Positions 1 to 6,193 of a DNA stretch of 8,769 nt are shown here, piece after piece (the stretch's first letter is position 1; every line of letters begins with the position of its first letter). Under the pieces are notes generated by a model. That model was not told where the DNA came from. It worked only from the letters and a program-made list of their open reading frames with translations, and did not search any database. This stretch comes from Candidatus Methanomethylophilaceae archaeon (lineage in GTDB: Archaea; Thermoplasmatota; Thermoplasmata; Methanomassiliicoccales; Methanomethylophilaceae). The translations under genes and the position numbers were made by a program. The DNA is taken from positions 1 to 8,769 of the forward strand of contig DUKW01000008.1 in the NCBI GenBank assembly GCA_013329105.1, written 5' to 3'.

Positions 1-83
1 GCCTCTGTGGCTTTGCAATCCAACCGCTTGTTCATATCGGTTATCGTGCCGTCGACATCCACAGCAACGGCCGCTGGTTTCAT
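1..83 (-). CDS. Phosphoglycolate phosphatase (HAD superfamily), N-terminal fragment
   Basis: Only the first 27 codons are in the window; the gene continues past the left edge. The ATG is at 83-81 and the peptide starts MKPAAVAVDVDGTITDMNKR. The DVDGTITD segment at residues 9-16 is HAD motif I, with D9 as the expected nucleophile and D11 as the acid/base. A start this close to motif I, followed by a short charged stretch and a Lys-Ala-x-Glu segment, resembles archaeal phosphoglycolate phosphatases of the Thermoplasma TA0175 type, which remove phosphate from 2-phosphoglycolate in the cytoplasm. The start overlaps the mptA stop as ATGA, and a GGTGA ribosome binding site lies at 97-93 with a 9-base spacer, so it is probably translated from the mptA transcript. 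Another HAD phosphatase, for example a sugar or mannosyl-3-phosphoglycerate type, cannot be excluded from 27 residues. Confidence 0.8.
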   Translation of the reverse strand, partial: MKPAAVAVDVDGTITDMNKRLDCKATE

Positions 84-985
84 AGTCTCAACTCACCCAA
101 GGTCGTTATACGCTCGGCAAAGGCATTGTGTTTGTGAATGGATTCCTCGCTCTCGCTGCGAACTACGACAGAGGTATCATCAGGAAGGTCAGGATATCTT
201 AGAAGAAGACGCGTGAGCACATCACGGACCACATCTTCAACGAATTTGGGGTTTTTATGTGCGTTTACTACCACAGCAGCTTCATCGCTCCTCTTTAGAA
301 TTTCATAGGTGGGTGAGGAGAAGGAGTCCTCTACTAGATCTATTAAATCATTGGCCTCTATCGTGATATTCTCTGGAAGGGTGAGCATTAAGGTGCAAAT
401 ATTACGCTGATTGTGGGAGATGATAGGGACATCCATTAGTTCTTCTCCAAGCTTCTCCATCAATGAGGAACGAATCGACTCCATTGCACAGGGGCAGGCC
501 GTCATTCCCGTAACCTCCACCCCAATAGTTTTCGTCAACTCTCCGTTGCGTCGTGCCAGAGCCCCACCCATGAGACGATAGAATTCTAATGTCTCCTTTC
601 CGTCTGGGGTCCTGCTCTCTTTGAAGTAATTAGCACTTATGTGGGCCTCACCCACCGATGCATATTCGTGTCTCTTAAGAAGTTCACGGCATATAGCAAT
701 AGCCAAATCTTCAACGCCACTGACGGGTTCTCTCACACTGTCATCGACTATTTCGCGTATGATCTCTAGGTTTCTAGAGAGATGTGAACCCTTCTGATCG
801 GAAGGTAAGTCGACGAATACATCTATATCGCATCCTAATGTCTCGCAGATAAGTTCGATGTTTCCGTTCCTTTTAATGCGTATGGGTTTTTTGACGCCGG
901 TTACTCCGACTCTGGTAAGTTTAAAGCCTTTTTCCAGACGTCTGTTCTGAACGTCGCAAATCGAGATGGTACCACCGGCGGTCAA
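80..985 (-). CDS. mptA: GTP cyclohydrolase MptA (GTP cyclohydrolase IV, FolE2-like)
   Basis: A 301-residue protein matching the archaeal MptA family, the Fe(II)-dependent enzyme that converts GTP to 7,8-dihydroneopterin 2',3'-cyclic phosphate, the first step of methanopterin (or archaeal folate-type) synthesis. Visible family landmarks are CDVQ (10-13) with LTRVGVTGVKKP (23-34), the DLPSDQKGSHLSR block (59-71), GMTACPCA (160-167, two Cys), SHNQR (190-194), HKNPKFVED (243-251) and the C-terminal ESIHKHNAFAE block (280-291). Length is close to the usual ~310. The start is unusual: the TTG at 985 lies directly after an in-frame TAA, with no clear ribosome binding site, and there is no in-frame ATG before residue 139, so either TTG on a short leader or a non-standard start is used. 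It is the first gene of a minus-strand pair with the phosphatase and is divergent from rnhB. In some archaea the same product may also feed pteridine or preQ0 chemistry; that part is inference. Confidence 0.93.
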   Translation of the reverse strand: MTAGGTISICDVQNRRLEKGFKLTRVGVTGVKKPIRIKRNGNIELICETLGCDIDVFVDLPSDQKGSHLSRNLEIIREIVDDSVREPVSGVEDLAIAICRELLKRHEYASVGEAHISANYFKESRTPDGKETLEFYRLMGGALARRNGELTKTIGVEVTGMTACPCAMESIRSSLMEKLGEELMDVPIISHNQRNICTLMLTLPENITIEANDLIDLVEDSFSSPTYEILKRSDEAAVVVNAHKNPKFVEDVVRDVLTRLLLRYPDLPDDTSVVVRSESEESIHKHNAFAERITTLGELRL

Positions 986-1076
986 TTAGGCAGATGAACT
1001 TAAAACTATTGTCAAGAACAAAAATAATGGTAGAATTGTGGATGCATTTTTTTATTTGTAATCTAATAAAGGAAAG
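986..1076. promoter_or_regulatory. Divergent promoter region between mptA and rnhB
   Basis: This 91-base AT-rich gap separates two genes that point away from each other. On the plus strand a T-rich TATA-like box at 1046-1057 is centred about 26 bases before the rnhB ATG, so rnhB is probably transcribed with almost no leader; a weak GGAAAG sits directly against the ATG. On the minus strand the best box candidate is the ATTATTTTTG at about 1030-1020, which would place an mptA start site near 995-1000. Neither box has been tested, and the AT richness makes exact placement uncertain. Confidence 0.5.
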
Positions 1077-1718
1077 ATGATATGTGGAGCGGATGAAGCG
1101 GGAAGAGGGCCCGTACTTGGTCCCTTGGTCGTGGCAGCTGTCTCTGTCAATGACGACAGTGAGCTACGTCGAATAGGCGTAAAAGACTCTAAACGTCTGT
1201 CCCCGCTAAAGAGAGAAGAGCTGTATCCTCTCATCATGGAGATGTGCGATGTAGAGGTTCTTCAGATAACAGCAGAAGGGATAGATGAAGCAAGGCGGGA
1301 GATGAGTCTAAACCGTATGGAGGCGGAGGCTTTCGCGTCTGTTCTGTACCCTTTCAGGGGTCAAGAAATATTCTTGGATTGTGTGGATCCGAATGAAACA
1401 TCTTTTGCACGTCTGATAGACTCTTTATTGGGAGGTCATAGCAAGATTGTCTGTGAGCATCGTGCTGATAACACATATCCAGTGGTGGCGGCCGCCTCCA
1501 TTGTGGCTAAGGTGGTGCGTGATCGTGCTATGGTTAAGTTAGAGAAGGAGTGGGGAGAATCCCTTGGAAGCGGATACCCTTCTGACCAAAAAACTATATC
1601 CTTCCTCGAAAGATGGATAAAGGATAAGGGTAATCCGCCCCCGTTCGCACGTTGTTCATGGGAGACAACACGTCGTCTCATGGGTTTAGCGATGAACTCC
1701 CGGATTACAGAATGGTGA
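1077..1718 (+). CDS. rnhB: Ribonuclease HII
   Basis: A 213-residue type 2 RNase H, which cuts the RNA strand of RNA:DNA hybrids and removes single ribonucleotides and primer RNA from DNA. The N-terminal signature GADEAGRGPVLGPLVVA (4-20) carries catalytic D6 and E7. The other two acids are D101 in FLDCVD and D131 in EHRADNTYPVVAAASIVAK. This D-E-D-D spacing is nearly the same as in the well-studied Thermococcus enzyme (D7, E8, D105, D135). GSGYPSD (165-171) contains the conserved Tyr that contacts the 2'-OH of the substrate. Length is normal for archaea, and the signature begins four residues in, which fixes the ATG start. A TATA-like box ends about 20 bases upstream. The SCP2-domain gene follows 11 bases downstream, its ribosome binding site overlapping this stop, so the two are likely co-transcribed. 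Confidence 0.97.
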   Translation: MICGADEAGRGPVLGPLVVAAVSVNDDSELRRIGVKDSKRLSPLKREELYPLIMEMCDVEVLQITAEGIDEARREMSLNRMEAEAFASVLYPFRGQEIFLDCVDPNETSFARLIDSLLGGHSKIVCEHRADNTYPVVAAASIVAKVVRDRAMVKLEKEWGESLGSGYPSDQKTISFLERWIKDKGNPPPFARCSWETTRRLMGLAMNSRITEW

Positions 1719-1729
1719 GATAGAGCAGC

Positions 1730-2056
1730 ATGATGGAAACCCTGAATAGCCTGGTGAATATGTTCAACAATAAGATTGGGAAGGACGAGCGTCTCCATAG
1801 TGAACTATTGGGAATAAATAAGGTTATTAATCTTGACTTAGGGGAGGAGGCTTACAGCTTTAAACTAGAGAATGGTGAAGCTCATTCCCTTACCCCTGGT
1901 TTAATAGATAATGCCGACGTAACAATATCTTCTGACCCAGAGACTCTGCGAGGACTCATAGAACGTAAGATCAGGCCTATGAAAGCGTATGCTCAGCGCA
2001 AATTTCGTATAAAGGGTGAGATCGAGGACCTCCTGAAGCTGCGCAAATTGTTCTGA
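1730..2056 (+). CDS. SCP2 sterol-binding domain protein (small, stand-alone)
   Basis: A 108-residue single-domain protein that I assign to the SCP2 (sterol carrier protein 2-like) fold. The pattern fits: an N-terminal helix, an INLDLGEEAYSFKLENGEA beta section (about 32-50), an ADVTISSDPETLRGLIERK segment (63-81) in which a strand is followed by the helix typical of SCP2 proteins, and a final section ending IKGEIEDLLKLRKLF, where the family usually has a 'G-x-ØxxØxxL' helix. Such proteins bind lipid or other hydrophobic ligands in a pocket; no catalytic motif is visible and the archaeal ligand is unknown. There is no signal peptide. The start is one of two tandem ATGs (1730 or 1733); GGTGA at 1714-1718, overlapping the rnhB stop, lies 11 bases before the first. 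Distant family membership makes the function tentative. Confidence 0.75.
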   Translation: MMETLNSLVNMFNNKIGKDERLHSELLGINKVINLDLGEEAYSFKLENGEAHSLTPGLIDNADVTISSDPETLRGLIERKIRPMKAYAQRKFRIKGEIEDLLKLRKLF

Positions 2057-2070
2057 ACTATCTCATGCAA

Positions 2071-2082
2071 AACTTTTTAGGT
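2071..2082 (+). promoter_or_regulatory. Probable TATA box of the initiator tRNA gene
   Basis: The segment AACTTTTTAGGT, preceded by GCAA as a possible BRE, is centred about 26-30 bases before the mature tRNA 5' end at 2107. That spacing suits an archaeal box A with transcription starting near 2103 and a very short 5' leader trimmed by RNase P. The same T-run could also help end transcripts from the SCP2-domain gene. Confidence 0.5.
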
Positions 2083-2106
2083 AAGTTAAAGCTTAAGGCG
2101 AATCAT

Positions 2107-2184
2107 AGCGGGGTGGGGTAGCCAGGATATCCCGTCGGGCTCATAACCCGGAGACCGGTCGTTCAAATCGACCCCCCGCTACCA
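2107..2184 (+). tRNA. Initiator tRNA-Met (anticodon CAU)
   Basis: A complete cloverleaf. The acceptor strands AGCGGGG (2107-2113) and CCCCGCT (2174-2180) pair fully, with discriminator A at 2181 and CCA encoded at 2182-2184. The anticodon arm is TCGGG-CTCATAA-CCCGG (2135-2151) with CAT at 2142-2144. The T arm GGTCG-TTCAAAT-CGACC is perfect. The A1:U72 end pair and the three consecutive G:C pairs closing the anticodon loop are archaeal initiator hallmarks and separate it from elongator tRNA-Met and from tRNA-Ile2. There is no intron. Position 15 (2121) is G, the site where archaeosine is made, which links to the raSEA gene at the right end. It has its own likely promoter and a T-tract behind it. 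Confidence 0.97.
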
Positions 2185-2198
2185 AAATTCCTAGAGTC

Positions 2199-2203
2199 TT
2201 TTT
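2199..2203 (+). terminator. T-tract terminator behind the tRNA
   Basis: TTTTT on the plus strand 15 bases after the encoded CCA, with no strong hairpin, fits intrinsic archaeal termination at oligo-T. It also separates the tRNA transcript from the glmU-like gene promoter that begins a few bases later. Confidence 0.5.
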
Positions 2204-2210
2204 AACAAGG

Positions 2211-2220
2211 ATATATTTAT
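2211..2220 (+). promoter_or_regulatory. TATA-like box of the glmU-glmS operon, with RBS at 2238-2243
   Basis: ATATATTTAT at 2211-2220 is a good archaeal TATA box and lies about 32 bases before the ATG at 2248. A GAGGAG ribosome binding site at 2238-2243 precedes that ATG by 4 bases. If transcription starts the usual 25 or so bases after the box, the leader is only about 8-12 bases long, just enough to keep the ribosome binding site. Confidence 0.6.
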
Positions 2221-2247
2221 TCGGTCGCTAATTTACAGAGGAGATAT

Positions 2248-3435
2248 ATGCAGGCGATCATATTGGCCGCTGGGCAGGGTACACGATTGTGGCCTCTCTC
2301 TGAACTGCGGCCCAAGGTCATGATACCTATCGGTAACAAACCGATATTGGAGCACATAGTCGAGTCGTTGGTTAAGAATGGTATCAATGAAATCATTATG
2401 GTAGTCGGCTACCGTCGGGGTATGGTTCAGGCTTATTTTGGTGACGGTTCTGAATATGGGGTATCAATATCATATGCAGTGCAATCCAAGCCCCTGGGTA
2501 CGGCACATGCGCTGGTTGCTGCCCAGGGCCTCATAAAAGACGATTTTATCATCCTACCAGGGGACAATATAATAAGCCCCGAAGGGATTCGGGATATCCT
2601 TGAGGCCGGGCCAGGTAACAGCGCTCTGCTCACCCGCAGTCTTACCCCACCAAAATATGGTGCAGTAGAGATGGTTGATGGCTTGGTTAAGAATATTATA
2701 GAGAAACCCGCCACATGGGGCTCAGGCATAATCAGCACAGGGATATTCCGTCTTCAGAGGCACATTTTGACAACCATCGCTCAGGAGGTTTCTAGAGGAA
2801 ACACTAGTCTTGTGGATGCCCTGGGAGAACTGTCTTCCTTGTCCATGAAGGCAATAATAACCACCGGTTATTGGTATGATGTTGTGTATCCATGGGACGT
2901 TATCGAAATGAGCTCTCACTCTATCAATATCGACGGTCAGGAGATCAATGGGATCCTGGAGTCCAATGTCAGTATACGTGGGCCAGTACGAATCGGTGAA
3001 GGTACGAGAATAAGGTCTGGATGTAATATAGAAGGGCCGGTGATAATCGGTAAAGGGTGTGATATAGGGCCAAATGTGGTCATATCTCCAGCATCATCCA
3101 TAGGTGATAACGTTACCATCTCACCCTTCTGCCACATCTCCGCCTCGGTGATAATGTCAGGTTCGAATTTGGGCAGTCATGCTTATCTAGGCCGCTCGCT
3201 GGTGGATTCTAATGTTAGGATTGGACCCCACTTTTGCTCTGCCGGTGGAGATTGCCAATGTTGTGTTCAGTCAGAATTAATATCTCTGAAAAACATGGGG
3301 GCGGTGATAGGCAGCAATTCGACCATTGGCGGGGGCGTTAATCTAAAGCCTGGAATCATTATCGGTAATGGCTGTTCAATACATGATGGTGCGAAGGTAA
3401 TTGAGAACGTCCGTGACCAGTCGGAGGTTTATTGA
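2248..3435 (+). CDS. glmU: Archaeal GlmU-like bifunctional sugar-1-phosphate nucleotidylyltransferase / acetyltransferase
   Basis: A 395-residue two-domain cytoplasmic enzyme. Residues 1 to about 225 are a nucleotidyltransferase: LAAGQGTRLWPLS (6-18) with PK (22-23) binds the NTP, LPGDN (103-107) carries the metal-binding Asp, IEKP is at 151-154 and GYWYDV at 207-212. Residues from about 240 to the end are a left-handed beta-helix with many hexapeptide repeats (e.g. IRGPVRIGEGTRI, IEGPVIIGKGCDI, MGAVIGSNSTIGGGV). This order is typical of archaeal GlmU proteins such as Sulfolobus ST0452, which acetylate glucosamine-1-phosphate and then make UDP-GlcNAc. Immediate overlap with glmS supports that role. 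H311 may correspond to the catalytic His of ST0452, but residues 330-339 form an unusual Cys-rich patch (C330, C336, C338, C339) where that family usually has an Asn-containing loop. The acetyltransferase half might therefore be altered, leaving a plain sugar-1-phosphate uridylyl- or thymidylyltransferase as the alternative. Confidence 0.88.
   Translation: MQAIILAAGQGTRLWPLSELRPKVMIPIGNKPILEHIVESLVKNGINEIIMVVGYRRGMVQAYFGDGSEYGVSISYAVQSKPLGTAHALVAAQGLIKDDFIILPGDNIISPEGIRDILEAGPGNSALLTRSLTPPKYGAVEMVDGLVKNIIEKPATWGSGIISTGIFRLQRHILTTIAQEVSRGNTSLVDALGELSSLSMKAIITTGYWYDVVYPWDVIEMSSHSINIDGQEINGILESNVSIRGPVRIGEGTRIRSGCNIEGPVIIGKGCDIGPNVVISPASSIGDNVTISPFCHISASVIMSGSNLGSHAYLGRSLVDSNVRIGPHFCSAGGDCQCCVQSELISLKNMGAVIGSNSTIGGGVNLKPGIIIGNGCSIHDGAKVIENVRDQSEVY
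3423..3428 (+). promoter_or_regulatory. Strong ribosome binding site that fixes the glmS start
   Basis: GGAGGT lies inside the last codons of the glmU-like gene, 6 bases before the ATG at 3435. It decides between that ATG and the in-frame TTG at 3432: only the ATG at 3435 places Cys directly after Met, as the N-terminal-nucleophile glutaminase requires. Confidence 0.9.
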
Positions 3436-5222
3436 TGTGTGGCATCGTGGGTTATGCGGGGTCACGAAACATATCAGAGGTGTTATTACAATCGTTGAAA
3501 CGCTTAGAGTACCGTGGTTATGATTCAGCCGGTATAGCAGTGGTCAATGGCAGTCTTGAAGTTTTCAAGGAGAAAGGAGATATAGACTCTTTGGAACGTA
3601 AATTGCCTCCATTGAATGGAAATGTAGGTATAGGACACACACGATGGGCCACGTGTGGCCCCCCATCGCGGGAAAACGCCCATCCCTTCGTAAGTCAAGA
3701 CAATAATATTGCACTGGTTCACAATGGTATAATTGAAAACCATATTCAACTTAGGCGTGATTTAGAGAAAGAAGGATACTCCTTCACTTCGGAGACTGAT
3801 ACTGAGGTGTTAGTCCATCTTATAAGTAAGTACTATGATGGTGATTTGCATAAGGCAGTTCGGAGAGCTTTGCGGGATGTACGCGGGACCTATGCAATTG
3901 CAGCGGTCGAAGCTCATTCGGAGCAGATTGTGGTTGCCCGTAACGAAAATCCTCTAGTTTTAGGCATAGGGGTCTCTGAGAACTTCGTTGCATCTGATGT
4001 AACTGCAATGTTAGAATACACTTCTGATGTTGTATATCTTTTAGATGGTGAGACCGCCATTGTATCGCCTACTGGCGTCAGTGTATACGGGCCGGATGGG
4101 AACGTGATATATCGCCCGCCATCAAAGGTGGATTGGTCCGTTGAGGAGGCTAGAAAAGGCGGGTTTGAGCATTACATGTTGAAGGAAATATTTGAACAAC
4201 CTCATGCCATAAGCGAGACCTTGGTAGGCTACCTTGGTGAGATGGAGGAGTTAAACATAATCCCTCATAGCAAATTGGACTCCATGAAGATATTGGCATG
4301 TGGGACCTCATACAATGCCGGTATGGTAGGGAAATACATAATCGAGGAGCTGACTGGAATCCCGGTACAGGTGGAGCTCGCTTCAGAATACCGTTACTCT
4401 AAGAGGACTAATCATTGTCCGCTCGTTGTACTCATATCTCAAAGCGGCGAGACTGCAGATACCTTAGCGGCATGTAAGGAGGCAAAGTCGCGAGGTTCTT
4501 TCACTTTAGCCATTACTAACGTTGTTGGTTCAAGCATAACCAGAGAAGCAGATGCTGTGCTCATGACACATGCAGGCCCGGAGATAAGTGTCGCTGCCAC
4601 CAAAACGTATACGGCTCAGTTAGTGGCAATGTATATCCTTGCCGGTAGGTTAGCACATACTACAGGTCACAACAGTGAGGAAATACGCAGACTAAAGGCA
4701 TCGCTAAGAACTCTCCCACTGAAGGTCAGTGAGGTATTGGATAGAGCCGCTGATTTCAAGAAGGCGTCTCAGATCTTTCGGGATGCCCGTTCTGTCTTCT
4801 TTATAGGGCGGAACCGCAATTATCCCACTATGCTGGAGGGGGCCCTCAAGATGAAGGAGATCTCTTACATACATGCCGAAGGGTATGCCGCCGGCGAACT
4901 AAAACATGGTCCATTGGCACTTCTTGATGAAAGCACCCCTTTAGTGGCTGCCTGTTTGCCCGATCATACATACGATAAGATGCTGACGAACGTTTCCGAG
5001 GTGGCGGCACGAGGGAGCCCTGTGCTCATGATCGTTGAGGATGGCAATACCGATTGCGAGACCATTGCCGATTATGTGATCCGGTTGCCTGCTGTGGACC
5101 CTTTATTGTCACCAGTCACCTTGGGGGTTGCACTACAATTGCTTGCATATTATGTGGCAAAGGAAAAGGGTTTACCCATCGACAAACCGCGCAACCTAGC
5201 CAAAAGTGTTACGGTTGAGTGA
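3435..5222 (+). CDS. glmS: Glutamine--fructose-6-phosphate aminotransferase (isomerizing)
   Basis: A 595-residue enzyme that makes glucosamine-6-phosphate from fructose-6-phosphate and glutamine, the entry step to UDP-GlcNAc and hence to glycans of the cell surface and glycoproteins. It starts MCGIVGYAG; Cys2 becomes the N-terminal nucleophile once Met is removed. The glutaminase domain (to about 230) shows RGYDSAG (28-34), GHTRWATCG (68-76), NAHPF (81-85), HNGIIEN (96-102) and SETDTEV (119-125). The first SIS domain has ACGTSYNAG (288-296) and ISQSGETADT (334-343). The second has FIGRNRNYPTMLEGALKMKE (456-475) and EGYAAGELKHGP (482-493). The C-terminus PRNLAKSVTVE is the classic synthase tail that shuttles ammonia and binds sugar. 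The ATG overlaps the upstream stop by one base (TGATG), so translation is coupled. Cys74 stands where the bacterial enzyme has His in the WATHG motif, a small departure. Confidence 0.98.
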   Translation: MCGIVGYAGSRNISEVLLQSLKRLEYRGYDSAGIAVVNGSLEVFKEKGDIDSLERKLPPLNGNVGIGHTRWATCGPPSRENAHPFVSQDNNIALVHNGIIENHIQLRRDLEKEGYSFTSETDTEVLVHLISKYYDGDLHKAVRRALRDVRGTYAIAAVEAHSEQIVVARNENPLVLGIGVSENFVASDVTAMLEYTSDVVYLLDGETAIVSPTGVSVYGPDGNVIYRPPSKVDWSVEEARKGGFEHYMLKEIFEQPHAISETLVGYLGEMEELNIIPHSKLDSMKILACGTSYNAGMVGKYIIEELTGIPVQVELASEYRYSKRTNHCPLVVLISQSGETADTLAACKEAKSRGSFTLAITNVVGSSITREADAVLMTHAGPEISVAATKTYTAQLVAMYILAGRLAHTTGHNSEEIRRLKASLRTLPLKVSEVLDRAADFKKASQIFRDARSVFFIGRNRNYPTMLEGALKMKEISYIHAEGYAAGELKHGPLALLDESTPLVAACLPDHTYDKMLTNVSEVAARGSPVLMIVEDGNTDCETIADYVIRLPAVDPLLSPVTLGVALQLLAYYVAKEKGLPIDKPRNLAKSVTVE

Positions 5223-5224
5223 GA

Positions 5225-6193
5225 TCAAACTAGTGACTCTGGACAGAGGTCTCGTTTCGAACAACCACGGCATTTTGCGGGTCGTTTATGATTTCGGTGG
5301 GCTTCTCCGGTATCCCTCAGTCTACGCATCTCTTCGGCTTTCCTCAAAACAAGCTCTTCCAGACTTTCATCGAAGTCTATCTCGAATTCCGTCTTACCGT
5401 ATCGGAGTATGCCCTTCTCAACCCTTTCTGACCAAAGATCGCTGACTATGATACAATATGCCCCTAGCTGTATTATATGAGAAAAGAGAGGTCCGCGAGG
5501 CACACGTCCAGCCTTGTACTCAATGAGAACAATTTTTTTATTCTCTCTCACAATCAGATCAGGTTTGCCGCTCAGGCCATAGGTCTTGGATATGAGAACC
5601 TCGGAGGAATCATCACCCACGTAGATAATGTCACCATCTATGTTCAGCGAGTTACTTTTTTCCCTTAGGCCATATATCACTCTGTAGTATGTCAGTAGTA
5701 TGGAAAAAGCGATCACGATCCACATGATCGCCAAATACACGTATGTGTGGCCTTCGATGAAGTCGATCTGTAGGAGGGTTATGGTGTTTAGAGAGAGAAT
5801 CATCACCAATATGCTGAGCACCAGAAGGACCACCTCACTAAATTTATAGGGGCCCATCCTTCCTTTTAAGGAAGTGTCTAACAAGATGAGTGCGCCAACT
5901 ACTAACCAGGACCAGGAGATCAAGAATAACCACTCTCCTTTGCTGGTATTGTCAATGTCGCTCAATGTCAGAGCGATCAGCGCAATCAGGTTTACTATCA
6001 TTATGATGGCAATTATGAAAGAGAAGACCAGCCCCCATTTCTTTCTTTCTTGGAACATTACCTCATGGAATTCTTCCGCGAGGCGATTATGGGTTTCAAT
6101 GCTTTTGCGGCTCTTTTCTGAGCCATGATCCCTTCCCAGCCACCACGATAGCGGGCAGTAACAGTATTTTTCTAGATCTCCTGCCGATATCAT
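5225..6193 (-). CDS. Cas4-like PD-(D/E)XK nuclease with [4Fe-4S] cysteines and four inserted membrane helices
   Basis: A 322-residue protein with a Cas4/RecB-type layout. The N-terminus ISAGDLEKYCYCPLSWWLG supplies C11 or C13, and the C-terminus supplies C308, C311 and C317 (CRGCSKRDLC), the one-plus-three pattern that holds a [4Fe-4S] cluster in Cas4. Nuclease residues are H35 (or H43), D212 in GKPDLIV, E225 and K227 in IEYKAG, and the QLGAY motif (242-246). Between the His and the Asp sit about 120 extra residues forming four hydrophobic helices (about 54-77, 88-106, 119-140, 150-170). Charges around them (basic at 50-53, 108-117 and 171-179; acidic at 78-82 and 143-147) put both ends in the cytoplasm by the positive-inside rule. 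The predicted role is a membrane-attached DNA exonuclease or nickase; the real substrate is unknown. The ATG overlaps the TPD gene stop (ATGA) behind a GGAGG site. No CRISPR array or other cas gene is in the window. Confidence 0.85.
   Translation of the reverse strand: MISAGDLEKYCYCPLSWWLGRDHGSEKSRKSIETHNRLAEEFHEVMFQERKKWGLVFSFIIAIIMIVNLIALIALTLSDIDNTSKGEWLFLISWSWLVVGALILLDTSLKGRMGPYKFSEVVLLVLSILVMILSLNTITLLQIDFIEGHTYVYLAIMWIVIAFSILLTYYRVIYGLREKSNSLNIDGDIIYVGDDSSEVLISKTYGLSGKPDLIVRENKKIVLIEYKAGRVPRGPLFSHIIQLGAYCIIVSDLWSERVEKGILRYGKTEFEIDFDESLEELVLRKAEEMRRLRDTGEAHRNHKRPAKCRGCSKRDLCPESLV

Noticed and set aside
1052..1237. Minus-strand open frame opposite the rnhB start
   Set aside because: It lies across the RNase HII catalytic motif on the other strand, has a low-complexity Ser/Thr-rich translation and no ribosome binding site.
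1436..1798. 120-codon minus-strand frame across the rnhB end and SCP2 start
   Set aside because: It is antisense to two well-supported genes, and its translation shows no recognisable domain.
2085..2095. TTAAAGCTTAA just before the tRNA as its TATA box
   Set aside because: It lies only about 12-22 bases before the mature tRNA, too close for the usual archaeal spacing; the T-rich box at 2071-2082 fits better.
2107..2184. Elongator tRNA-Met or tRNA-Ile2 (CAU)
   Set aside because: The A1:U72 pair and three G:C pairs closing the anticodon stem mark the initiator type.
3432..3434. TTG as the glmS start
   Set aside because: It would add a residue ahead of Met-Cys and block the N-terminal Cys nucleophile; the GGAGGT site is spaced for the ATG at 3435.
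5874..6128. Plus-strand open frame opposite the Cas4-like gene
   Set aside because: It mirrors the membrane-helix codons of the real gene; nothing in its translation suggests a protein.
5225..6193. Cas4-like protein as evidence of a CRISPR-Cas locus
   Set aside because: I saw no repeat-spacer array and no other cas gene in the window; the neighbours are a TPD nuclease, a flavoprotein and glmS. Cas4-like proteins also occur outside CRISPR loci.
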